Shown piece by piece: positions 57,857-64,000 of a DNA stretch of 64,000 nt; the stretch's first letter is position 1, and each line of letters starts with the position of its first letter. A program made the position numbers and the translations under genes. Source of the DNA: Acidobacteriota bacterium (GTDB lineage: Bacteria; Acidobacteriota; Thermoanaerobaculia; Multivoradales; Multivoraceae); contig QQVD01000048.1 of the NCBI GenBank assembly GCA_003388555.1, positions 1 to 64,000 of the forward strand, written 5' to 3'. The notes below the pieces were generated by a model. That model did not search any database. It saw nothing but the letters and a program-made list of their open reading frames with translations, and had not been told where the DNA came from.

Positions 57857-59773
57857 ATGAGTATTACTTGGCGATTCTGGCTTGTGCTGATTCAGCTGAC
57901 GATCCTGGTCGTCGGGGTGTGGTTGACCACGGGCGCATACATTTCAACCGCGCCGTGGTACTTGGCCGGCCTTCTCGCCGTCGTAATCAATCCAGCGATG
58001 TTCGAGCCTCTCTTCCCGAAGCGGGGAGACGTTCTCGGGAACTCGGTTCTAGCCTTCTTCCTCGCCACCGTATCGCTCGGCGGTGAACTCGAACTCGGCT
58101 GGCTCTATCTCAGGATCCCGCTGGTTCTTGTTGGAGGCGCCGCGGCTCTCACCATCGTCGGTGAGGAGGGCTCATTCCTGTCCACCGTGTCGAGACGAAT
58201 CACAGCTCTATCGAGTGCGATGGTCCTCTACTCGGCAGTCTTCTGGATCTCCATTGCCGAGAGTTTCCCGATCGAGTCGGTTGAGTTCTGGAACCTCGCC
58301 GCGATCTGGGTGACCTTGGTCTTCCTCCATGCAGTCAAGTGGGAGAATCTGTTCATCTCTCTTCGACCTGCTCGGAAGGGCGCGACACCTGTCGAACTCG
58401 TCGGGCCATCCCGTCTCCGCGTCAAAGGTCAAGGGCTACCAGCAGTTGGCATGCATGTTGAGGTCTCCGGTGCTGGAGCGAATTGTCGCGCGACTGTCGT
58501 CGCTCGAATCCCTCGTTCCGATTCGATCCTCACTGAGCTTTTCCTGCACAAGAACGACGTCGCCGATGATCTGGTCGCGGCTCGTGAGCTGTCGGTGACT
58601 CCCGTAGATGAGCCAGGCGACATCGTTGGTCATGTTGCAGCAGGTTCGTCCGTGGGTGAACTTCTCTACTCGCCTGCAGAGGCGCCAGAGATCGGTGCTG
58701 TCGTCTTCGTTGAGAGTAGCGGTGACAAGGTCCTGTATCAGGTCATCGGTGTGCGTGCCGGGGTACTTCGCGCCGATGGCTCAGAGACTGCGGTCCCACT
58801 TGTTCAGGCCATGCAGCTGGGCCTACTCAGGACCGGGAGACGCGAGCTTTCGCGCTACCTTTCACTGCCGGCTCTTGACTCAGAGGTTCGCAGTTTTCCA
58901 GCGCCGCCAGAGAACCGAGATGAATGGCCCGCGCTCGAGACAAGCCCCTTTGAACTCGGTCATGTTCGCGGGACGACTGTGCCGGTTAGCGTCGATCTTG
59001 AGCGCCTGTGCGAAGGACACACAGCGATACTCGGCATGACGAAGATGGGAAAGTCGCACTTTGCTCGACTTCTGGTCGAACGGCTTGCACAGGATGGTCA
59101 CGTGCTAGTCATGGACCAGACGGGTGAATACCGGAGACGGATGCCGTCAGCTGGGACCTACCAACCAGGCATTGACTGGACGGCCCCAGGACTCTCGATC
59201 TGGGAGCCGGGTCCGCACACCTTCGGTCCTCCGGGAGCTGCTCTTGGTGTGCTGAATGAGATCGAGCAGCAAGCGATGGCCGAATACCGAACCCTGGACA
59301 TTGCCGGTGGAGAGAAGCCGACGACCCGCGTCATCCTCATCGAGGAGGCCCATCAGTTCATTCCTGAACCAGCCGTTATTGGCTACAAGGGAATCGGACA
59401 CGATCAGTCGCTTGAGATCGGCAAGAAGCTGATGCAGATCCGAAAGTACGGTGTGTCCATCATCTTCGTGAGTCAGCGGACCGCAGTTGTCTCGAAGACC
59501 GCTCTCTCTCAGTGCGAGAACCTGGTCGCGTTCCGGACGGTCGACCATACCGGGCTCGATTACATGGCGATGATTGCCGGAGACGGAATCAAGAGCATCG
59601 CACCACAGATTCCACCGCGACAGGCACTCCTGATCGGCGACGCTTTCAGCTGCGAGAATCCCATCGCAATTGACGTTCGCGGAGAGTTCACGCAAGGCAC
59701 TTTCCCAACTCTCCTGGGCGACCGGCCGATCTCAGCTGCGACAGAGATTGACGAGGACGACATTCCATTCTAG
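57857..59773 (+). CDS. Membrane-bound HerA-like ATPase
   Basis: Residues 1-165 hold about five membrane helices. A beta-rich region (175-340) resembles a HAS barrel. The RecA-like domain has Walker A GMTKMGKS (393-400), VLVMDQTGEY, Walker B VILIEEAHQF (492-501) and a sensor SIIFVSQRT. This is the HerA/VirB4/FtsK-type DNA translocase fold. No conjugation genes are adjacent, so it may act alone or with a partner in DNA transfer, segregation or defence. It lies between the two copies of the direct repeat. Confidence 0.75.
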   Translation: MSITWRFWLVLIQLTILVVGVWLTTGAYISTAPWYLAGLLAVVINPAMFEPLFPKRGDVLGNSVLAFFLATVSLGGELELGWLYLRIPLVLVGGAAALTIVGEEGSFLSTVSRRITALSSAMVLYSAVFWISIAESFPIESVEFWNLAAIWVTLVFLHAVKWENLFISLRPARKGATPVELVGPSRLRVKGQGLPAVGMHVEVSGAGANCRATVVARIPRSDSILTELFLHKNDVADDLVAARELSVTPVDEPGDIVGHVAAGSSVGELLYSPAEAPEIGAVVFVESSGDKVLYQVIGVRAGVLRADGSETAVPLVQAMQLGLLRTGRRELSRYLSLPALDSEVRSFPAPPENRDEWPALETSPFELGHVRGTTVPVSVDLERLCEGHTAILGMTKMGKSHFARLLVERLAQDGHVLVMDQTGEYRRRMPSAGTYQPGIDWTAPGLSIWEPGPHTFGPPGAALGVLNEIEQQAMAEYRTLDIAGGEKPTTRVILIEEAHQFIPEPAVIGYKGIGHDQSLEIGKKLMQIRKYGVSIIFVSQRTAVVSKTALSQCENLVAFRTVDHTGLDYMAMIAGDGIKSIAPQIPPRQALLIGDAFSCENPIAIDVRGEFTQGTFPTLLGDRPISAATEIDEDDIPF

Positions 59774-59829
59774 GGACTGCGACCGCGTTTCGGGCGCGGT
59801 CACTTACGAGTCTCTAGATATACAACACA

Positions 59830-60207
59830 ATGACAAACGAAAACCTTGTGCGCACAAGCTTCACGCTCCCGCAGCGGGACTTGCTCTTCCTCGACTACTT
59901 GGCCGAGTCCCGCCAGATCTCCCGGTCCGAGGTCATCCGCACCGCGATCCACATGCTCCCGTTCGTGCACTGGCACGACGAGCACCCACATCCAGTGAGC
60001 ACCAACCCGCCGCGAGTGATGTCGAGTCAGCTGATCGAGATCCCAGCGACGAAGCAGTTCATGCAGTCGGGATTCGAGAACGGTCTTGCCGAGCAGTACC
60101 CAGATTTCAAGGTGCGTCAGCGAGAGTACTGCAAGGAAGTGGCTCGAGCGATCATCGACGACATCAAAGATCGTCGTTCTGACGACGCTCTTCCTCACGA
60201 CGAATAG
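59830..60207 (+). CDS. Ribbon-helix-helix-type DNA-binding protein
   Basis: The N-terminal 45 residues (RTSFTLPQRDLLFLDYLAES then RSEVIRTAIHML) match a ribbon-helix-helix domain. The C-terminal 70 residues are specific to this locus. Its end overlaps the convergent serine recombinase by 44 bases, an arrangement suggesting joint control of element mobility. Its C-terminal part is duplicated at 57417-57721. Confidence 0.65.
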   Translation: MTNENLVRTSFTLPQRDLLFLDYLAESRQISRSEVIRTAIHMLPFVHWHDEHPHPVSTNPPRVMSSQLIEIPATKQFMQSGFENGLAEQYPDFKVRQREYCKEVARAIIDDIKDRRSDDALPHDE

Positions 60208-60276
60208 CCTCGTCGATTGCCAGTCGGGCGAGCTGTTTCGGGCACAAAGTTCGAGAACCGCCACGATCCGGTGCAC
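59972..60276 (+). repeat. Copy B of the 305-bp direct repeat
   Basis: This copy contains the intact 3' part of the RHH gene and, on the other strand, the recombinase 3' end. It matches copy A at 57417-57721 without gaps. The two copies flank 2250 bp that includes the HerA-like ATPase gene. Confidence 0.75.
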
Positions 60277-61693
60277 CAGATAGGACGCACGACGAACTAG
60301 CGGCCCTTCGAAAAGGGTTCCGCAGCTCAACAGAGGGCTCTCGTCGAGCGACGGTCAAGTTCGAACACGTGGATTTCACGGTATCGAGCTTCGACTCGCG
60401 GTCTCCCGATTCGTAGCTCAGCTGAGCGCTCCGAAAAAGTTCGAGCACGGACCTCACCTCATCCAGAAGGTCCGCCTCTGGCTTGCCGTCCGTGCCGTCA
60501 AGCGCTTCGATTCGCTCGATCAAGTCAGCCTTGGTCACGTCATAGCTGAGCTGGTCGATCTCGCGAGACACGAAGGCTGCAGTGAGGCTCGATAGTTGCG
60601 ACTTGGCCTTGGCCAAGCTTGCCGCCTGAGTACGCCGGTTCGTCTCCGATTCACGTTTCTCGGCCTGGACGAGGGATTCAGCTTCTCGGACTATCTCGTC
60701 GACCAGCTCGTCGTCGAGCTTGATGCTCCGCAGGCGCTGTTGGATGTGGCTTTCGAGCACGTCTTCTCGAACGGTCGTCGTCTCACACGCGCGGTTGTGG
60801 CATCGGTAGTACACACGCCCCTTCTGTCTCTCGCCGACCATGAAACGGCTGCACAGAGCGCAGCGCAACAGTCGGCGGTAGAGGAAGTTGTGCTTCGAGA
60901 TCCCTTTAACCGCCTTACGGTTCAGCCGTCCCTGAACCGTCTCGAAGAGCTTCTTCGTGACGAGTGCGGCATGCTGCCCATCGAAGAGTTCGCCTGTTCG
61001 CTTGTACACCAGAGTCCCGGCGTAGAAGCGATTCCGAAGGATGTGTGCGATGTTGTTCTTGGTAATCGGTCCGTCCCGTGTGTTGCGTAGGCCTCGTTCG
61101 TGCATCTTCTGCCTGAGGGACTCCAGGCTGTACTCGCCAGTGGCATAGAGCTCGAAGGCTTCCTCCACGAGTGGCCCCTTCAGGGGGTCAATCTCTTTGG
61201 GCTTTCCTCCACCGCAGTCCAGGTATCCGATTGGGGCTGGCAACGGTAGGAGGCCCTGCTTGTATCGGCCGTAGATTCCCTTGAGTGACTCCTCGCGGAG
61301 ATTCCTGACGTAGTCCGCCGCGATGACTGCCTGGATGTCGGCGGTGATCCTCCCGCCACGTGTGTTCAGGTCGACTTGGTCAATAACGAAGCGGACGTCG
61401 ATGCCGTCGTCGGCCAAATCGCCAACAGCAACCCAGTCCCGCAGGTTCCGCGCCGAGCGGTCGATCCGATGCATCAGAAGTCCGTCGGCTCGACCCGAGC
61501 GCAGGAGCCTCATCATCTCGCCGAAGACTGGTCGTCCCTTCTTCGCGGCGGTTTGCCGTTCCTCGAACCAGCGGGTGATTTCTACACCCATTCGGGCTGC
61601 GAGCGCCTGAATGGCGGCTCGCTGTTCAACTAGGGATACGCCCTCTCCTTGTTTCTCGGTTGAGACTCTCGTGTAGGCAAAGTACGAACTCAT
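60164..61693 (-). CDS. Large serine recombinase
   Basis: The 509-residue protein has a resolvase domain with catalytic S11 in YTRVSTEKQGEG and the downstream HRIDRSARNLRDW, then a recombinase domain (KNNIAHILRNRFYAGTLVYK), a zinc ribbon (CALCSRFM with YYRCHNRACE) and a coiled-coil tail. This is the architecture of phage and element integrases that use short att sites without tRNA targeting. It could be the integrase of a second element nested in the island. Confidence 0.9.
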   Translation of the reverse strand: MSSYFAYTRVSTEKQGEGVSLVEQRAAIQALAARMGVEITRWFEERQTAAKKGRPVFGEMMRLLRSGRADGLLMHRIDRSARNLRDWVAVGDLADDGIDVRFVIDQVDLNTRGGRITADIQAVIAADYVRNLREESLKGIYGRYKQGLLPLPAPIGYLDCGGGKPKEIDPLKGPLVEEAFELYATGEYSLESLRQKMHERGLRNTRDGPITKNNIAHILRNRFYAGTLVYKRTGELFDGQHAALVTKKLFETVQGRLNRKAVKGISKHNFLYRRLLRCALCSRFMVGERQKGRVYYRCHNRACETTTVREDVLESHIQQRLRSIKLDDELVDEIVREAESLVQAEKRESETNRRTQAASLAKAKSQLSSLTAAFVSREIDQLSYDVTKADLIERIEALDGTDGKPEADLLDEVRSVLELFRSAQLSYESGDRESKLDTVKSTCSNLTVARREPSVELRNPFRRAASSSCVLSGAPDRGGSRTLCPKQLARLAIDEAIRREEERRQNDDL

Positions 61694-61943
61694 GAACCGT
61701 TTTGTGAATCTGGTAATACTTCAGAATGCGCCTCCGGCTCGGCGCTGTCAAGTCGTTGCAGCGCAAGTGCAATTGCGCCGCGAGCAAGGGCTCTGATTAG
61801 GGTTCTACGTCGTTCTTCATCGGTGATGCCGGTCATGTCCTTATCGTGATGCGGTGTAGCTCAGTGAGCCAGAGGCACCGGGCTGCCGGAGTGGCACTTC
61901 GCGGCCGCTTCCAGCGTACTCGGGCAGCACGTACGGTGGGGTC

Positions 61944-62546
61944 ATGTACGACTTCACGAAACGCGCTCTCGAGTACCAGGCCGCCCTCAACGGCTACCTC
62001 CGAGCACACCTCGTCGACCATGGGATTGCAGAGGAAGTGATCGCCCGTCGAGGCATCGGTTGGGACGGCGAGCACATCACTGTCCCGGTTTGGCGCGGCA
62101 GGAGCCTGAGTTTCTTCGAGCGTTGGTCGCTCGACGCCATCGGCGTGCCTGTAGACGAAGTCGGCTTCGTGGCGCGCTACCCAAGTGACCGGTTCAACGA
62201 GGAGCACGAGACCCTCGTGTTCGCGGAGGGCATTCATGAGTGCCTCATCTTCGAGAGTATGGGCATCCCGGCGGTCGCAGCGAGCGGTCGAGGGCTCGTG
62301 TTCAAGACGAGGGACTGGAAGCCACTCCTCAACGGCATTTCGGAGGTGCTGATCGCATTGCGGTGCGGCGAGAAACGTTCACGGCGCAAGTACGTGCTCA
62401 GTCGCGATGAACTCGTGACCAAGATGCTCGTCGCGCTGTCGCAGGCTCGACGGATCGAGTGGCCGACCTCGATCGGTCGAGACGAGGGTGCCTTCGAGTT
62501 CTTCGGTCGTGACGGCCGGTCCGCTGAGGACTTCCTCGCCCTATGA
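61944..62546 (+). CDS. TOPRIM primase-like protein
   Basis: Residues 35-60 (ARRGIGWDGEHITVPVWRGR) and the TOPRIM core (ETLVFAEGIHECLIFESMGI, then AVAASGRGLVF) match the DnaG-like helical/TOPRIM segment found in plasmid and phage primases. The catalytic Glu is E95; the first Asp of the DxD is not obvious. It overlaps the next gene by 4 bases and probably serves replication of the element. Confidence 0.65.
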   Translation: MYDFTKRALEYQAALNGYLRAHLVDHGIAEEVIARRGIGWDGEHITVPVWRGRSLSFFERWSLDAIGVPVDEVGFVARYPSDRFNEEHETLVFAEGIHECLIFESMGIPAVAASGRGLVFKTRDWKPLLNGISEVLIALRCGEKRSRRKYVLSRDELVTKMLVALSQARRIEWPTSIGRDEGAFEFFGRDGRSAEDFLAL

Positions 62547-62887
62547 CCGAGTACAAACGCGACAACCAGACGCGACCTGCGTGCCGCTACGGTCGCGTCT
62601 ACTTCAACCTCCGCCGGCAGTTCCAGCTGACGGCGAGCGAAGCGTTGCTCACCGACGTGATCGACACCCTGAGTCGACGGACCGGCTGGTCGTTTGCGAG
62701 CAAGCGCTACCTGGCGTCGACTCTGGGTGTCTCCGAGCGATCAGTGATGCGCATGATCGAAAAGCTCGATGAGCGCGGTCTCGTCGAGCGGAAGCAAGGG
62801 CGACGCGGATTGGAGCTTCGAGCCAGCGAGCGCTGGCAGGCGGCAAGAGCGCTTGACGCTCCAGCCAATCCGTCACAATCCACCTGA
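62543..62887 (+). CDS. Winged-helix replication-initiator-like or regulatory protein
   Basis: The 114-residue product has a clear winged-helix pattern (FASKRYLASTLGVSERSVMR then MIEKLDERGLVERKQGRRG). Similar domains occur in plasmid replication initiators and DnaD-like proteins. It is coupled to the TOPRIM gene by a 4-base overlap. The AT-rich segment just after it (62895-62940) could be an origin or a promoter. Confidence 0.6.
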   Translation: MTEYKRDNQTRPACRYGRVYFNLRRQFQLTASEALLTDVIDTLSRRTGWSFASKRYLASTLGVSERSVMRMIEKLDERGLVERKQGRRGLELRASERWQAARALDAPANPSQST

Positions 62888-62950
62888 CAAAACGTCTCGG
62901 GTATATGAAGATATAGAAAGAGATAAGAAGACGATATGGGCCGCCGATCG

Positions 62951-62964
62951 TGCCGCTTCCGGCA
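62951..62964 (+). promoter_or_regulatory. Palindromic operator upstream of the XRE gene
   Basis: TGCCG-CTTC-CGGCA is a perfect inverted repeat. The same arms with the same 4-base spacing recur at 63834-63847. It lies 44 bases before the XRE regulator start and is a likely autoregulatory site. Confidence 0.5.
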
Positions 62965-63007
62965 GCTCACGTAGTCTCTCTCAGATCGGGTAGGCGGTGT
63001 ACCGTGA

Positions 63008-63382
63008 ATGCCTATGGCCCGATCCCTGCCCAACTACCTCCGCACCTTTCGACGTCGAGTTCATCTCTCGCAAGCGGATGTCGCGCGGCTGCTGGGAGGT
63101 TCGAGCCGCACGACGGTCGTTCGTCACGAGACGGGGGCTCGGGTCCCTTCATTGGAGACCGCGTTGGCCTACGCCGCGATCTACGGCGTCGATGTGCGCG
63201 ATCTGTTCGCTGGCCACTATGAGGACCGGATCGCCGATGTCGTGGCTCAGGCCGAGGTGCTCCGACAGATGATCTCCGAAGTCGACGGAGACGAACTCAC
63301 GCGACGGAAGGTAGAGACGCTCCGACAGCTCCTGGAGTCTCCAGAGCCCTATCTCGTTCCATGCGAGGGTGCGAACGAGTAG
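63008..63382 (+). CDS. XRE-family regulator
   Basis: The 124-residue protein has an N-terminal helix-turn-helix of Cro/CI type (RVHLSQADVARLLGGSSRTT, then PSLETALAYAAIYGV) and a helical C-terminus. Such regulators control transfer or excision of integrative elements. The gene is followed with a 22-base overlap by the RuvC-like gene. Confidence 0.8.
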   Translation: MPMARSLPNYLRTFRRRVHLSQADVARLLGGSSRTTVVRHETGARVPSLETALAYAAIYGVDVRDLFAGHYEDRIADVVAQAEVLRQMISEVDGDELTRRKVETLRQLLESPEPYLVPCEGANE

Positions 63383-63831
63383 TTGCTCTGGAGCTCACCA
63401 GGAAGGGCTTCGCGTTCGGGGTCCTCGAGGGTGAAGAGCGGTTGATCGATTGGGGGACTCGCGAGTGCGGCAGAGACGTTGCTCGTGTGCTTCCGGCGCT
63501 CCGGTCGGTCACCGAGCGCTATCGGCCAGATCGACTTGTTCTCGAAGAGCCAGCGGGCTCGCCCAAGAAACGGGCTGGACGATCGCTATTGGCGTGGATC
63601 GAGCAGTGGGCTTCTGACTTCGACCTACCTGTGTCGGTTGTCGAACGCGATCAGATGGAGCGCTATTTCGGCGTCTCTGGTCGCTACGAGATCGCGCGGC
63701 GGGTAGCCGCGCTCTTCGAGGAGCTTAGACTTCACCTCCCGGACAAGCGGAGGCGATGGGAATCGGAGCGCCCGATGCTGGGAGCGTTCGTCGCCATCGG
63801 CCGCGGTCTGGCGAGCTACCGGGGTGGCTGA
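63361..63831 (+). CDS. RuvC-like (RNase H fold) nuclease
   Basis: The 156-residue product has the RNase H-fold order: first strand VVALELTRKGFAFGVLEG, then DRLVLEEPAGSPKKR with catalytic-type Glu residues, and a final helix ending AFVAIGRGLASY. It resembles small RuvC-like resolvases of conjugative elements and phages rather than housekeeping RuvC. It overlaps the XRE gene and may resolve recombination or replication intermediates of the element. Confidence 0.65.
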   Translation: MRGCERVVALELTRKGFAFGVLEGEERLIDWGTRECGRDVARVLPALRSVTERYRPDRLVLEEPAGSPKKRAGRSLLAWIEQWASDFDLPVSVVERDQMERYFGVSGRYEIARRVAALFEELRLHLPDKRRRWESERPMLGAFVAIGRGLASYRGG

Positions 63832-63951
63832 TGTGCCGGGTGCGGCACATTGCGCCTTCTTGGAAGAAGCCGGAGTTCGGCGCACACTGAAGGTGGACAC
63901 GTTCCATCAACAACCAGCTCTCGGTACTCGTCGTGCCGAGGGGTTCGGCAC
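63831..63951 (+). promoter_or_regulatory. Two inverted repeats before the last gene
   Basis: ATGTGCCG-GGTG-CGGCACAT (63831-63850) and GTGCCGA-N5-TCGGCAC (63933-63951) share the core of the operator at 62951-62964. They precede the gene starting at 63982 and probably bind the XRE regulator. Confidence 0.5.
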
Positions 63952-63981
63952 ACGCATCGAGGGCGACCAAGGAGGAATCCG

Positions 63982-64000
63982 ATGTCGTTTCCACTCGGTC
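63982..64000 (+). CDS. Start of a gene cut by the window end
   Basis: AAGGAGGA lies 5 bases before an ATG; only MSFPLG can be read. Nothing can be said of its function except that it lies behind the operators described upstream. Confidence 0.5.

Larger units (their letters stand above)
8670..64000. mobile_element. Integrated genomic island (metal resistance plus maintenance genes), right end not in window
   Basis: The left border is set by the tRNA-Thr fragment and the adjacent integrase. From there on the content is accessory: copper, mercury and zinc/cobalt resistance operons, then recombinase, TOPRIM, XRE and RuvC-like genes typical of conjugative or mobilisable elements. No second tRNA-Thr copy occurs in the window, so the element appears longer than 55 kb. 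It may be a composite of several insertions. Confidence 0.55.

Noticed and set aside
57846-61735. Possible att pair for the serine recombinase (ATTCTGAAG and TATTAC words at 57846-57870 and 61712-61735)
   Set aside because: The shared words are short and spaced differently; no common core long enough to claim an att site.
61850-61910. tRNA-like text (GGTGTAGCTCAGTGAGCC)
   Set aside because: The start resembles a D arm, but no anticodon stem, T arm or acceptor pairing follows.
8670-64000. CRISPR arrays, rRNA genes, insertion sequences with transposases
   Set aside because: None seen: no regularly spaced repeats, no rRNA-like sequence and no transposase gene in any frame.

Overview
This GC-rich window most likely comes from an Acidobacteriota-type Gram-negative bacterium, possibly class Thermoanaerobaculia. 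The basis is a large Oar-like TonB-dependent receptor, a secreted protein ending in the DGFESGDLTDWS tail common in that group, and consistently high-GC codon use. This assignment is an inference; no rRNA or complete tRNA is present.

Left flank (1 to about 8670) looks like ordinary chromosome: the 3' end of a TonB-dependent receptor gene, an AraC-type regulator, an exported thioredoxin-like protein, a secreted protein of unknown function, an AbgT-family transporter and two decayed loci (a VapBC remnant and a frameshifted small gene). At 8670-8718 lies the 3' part of a tRNA-Thr(CGT) gene, directly followed by a tyrosine integrase. I read this as the left attachment site of an integrated island that fills the rest of the window and has no visible right end.

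Island part 1, copper/silver (10206-39611): DUF3347, DUF2231 and NTF2-like exported proteins; a multicopper oxidase fused to a CopB-like outer-membrane barrel; an NtrB/NtrC two-component pair with a sigma-54 promoter candidate just downstream; a CusCBA-type RND efflux operon continuing through DUF2933, ICMT-like, YHS, DUF5676, P-loop kinase and lycopene-cyclase-domain genes into a CopB-type (CPH) P-type ATPase; then a K+ channel, a nuclease-like protein, a secreted beta-propeller, a DUF305 protein, and a CueR-like regulator coupled to a CopA-type (CPC) ATPase and an SGNH hydrolase.

Island part 2, mercury/selenium (39717-44596): the most interesting segment. Two MerR-controlled operons face each other. 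The rightward one (MerR, HMA-domain protein, outer-membrane protein, permease) and the leftward one (Hg-type MerR, CopZ-like Fe-S protein, MerT, thioredoxin-like protein) contain three genes whose reading frames are interrupted only by in-frame TGA codons. Two of these TGAs sit in redox/metal motifs (C-x-x-U and U-x-x-C) and are followed by plausible bacterial SECIS hairpins, so I annotate them as selenoproteins. No mercuric reductase is present.

Island part 3, zinc/cobalt/cadmium (45849-55615, minus strand): a CzcCBA RND system, a CDF transporter and a P1B-4-like ATPase.

Island part 4, mobility and possible defence (55760-64000): a membrane-anchored dUTPase/dCTP-deaminase-fold protein, a membrane HerA-like ATPase bracketed by a 305-bp direct repeat, an RHH protein, a large serine recombinase, a TOPRIM protein, winged-helix and XRE regulators with shared palindromic operators, and a RuvC-like nuclease. 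These look like the maintenance genes of the element.
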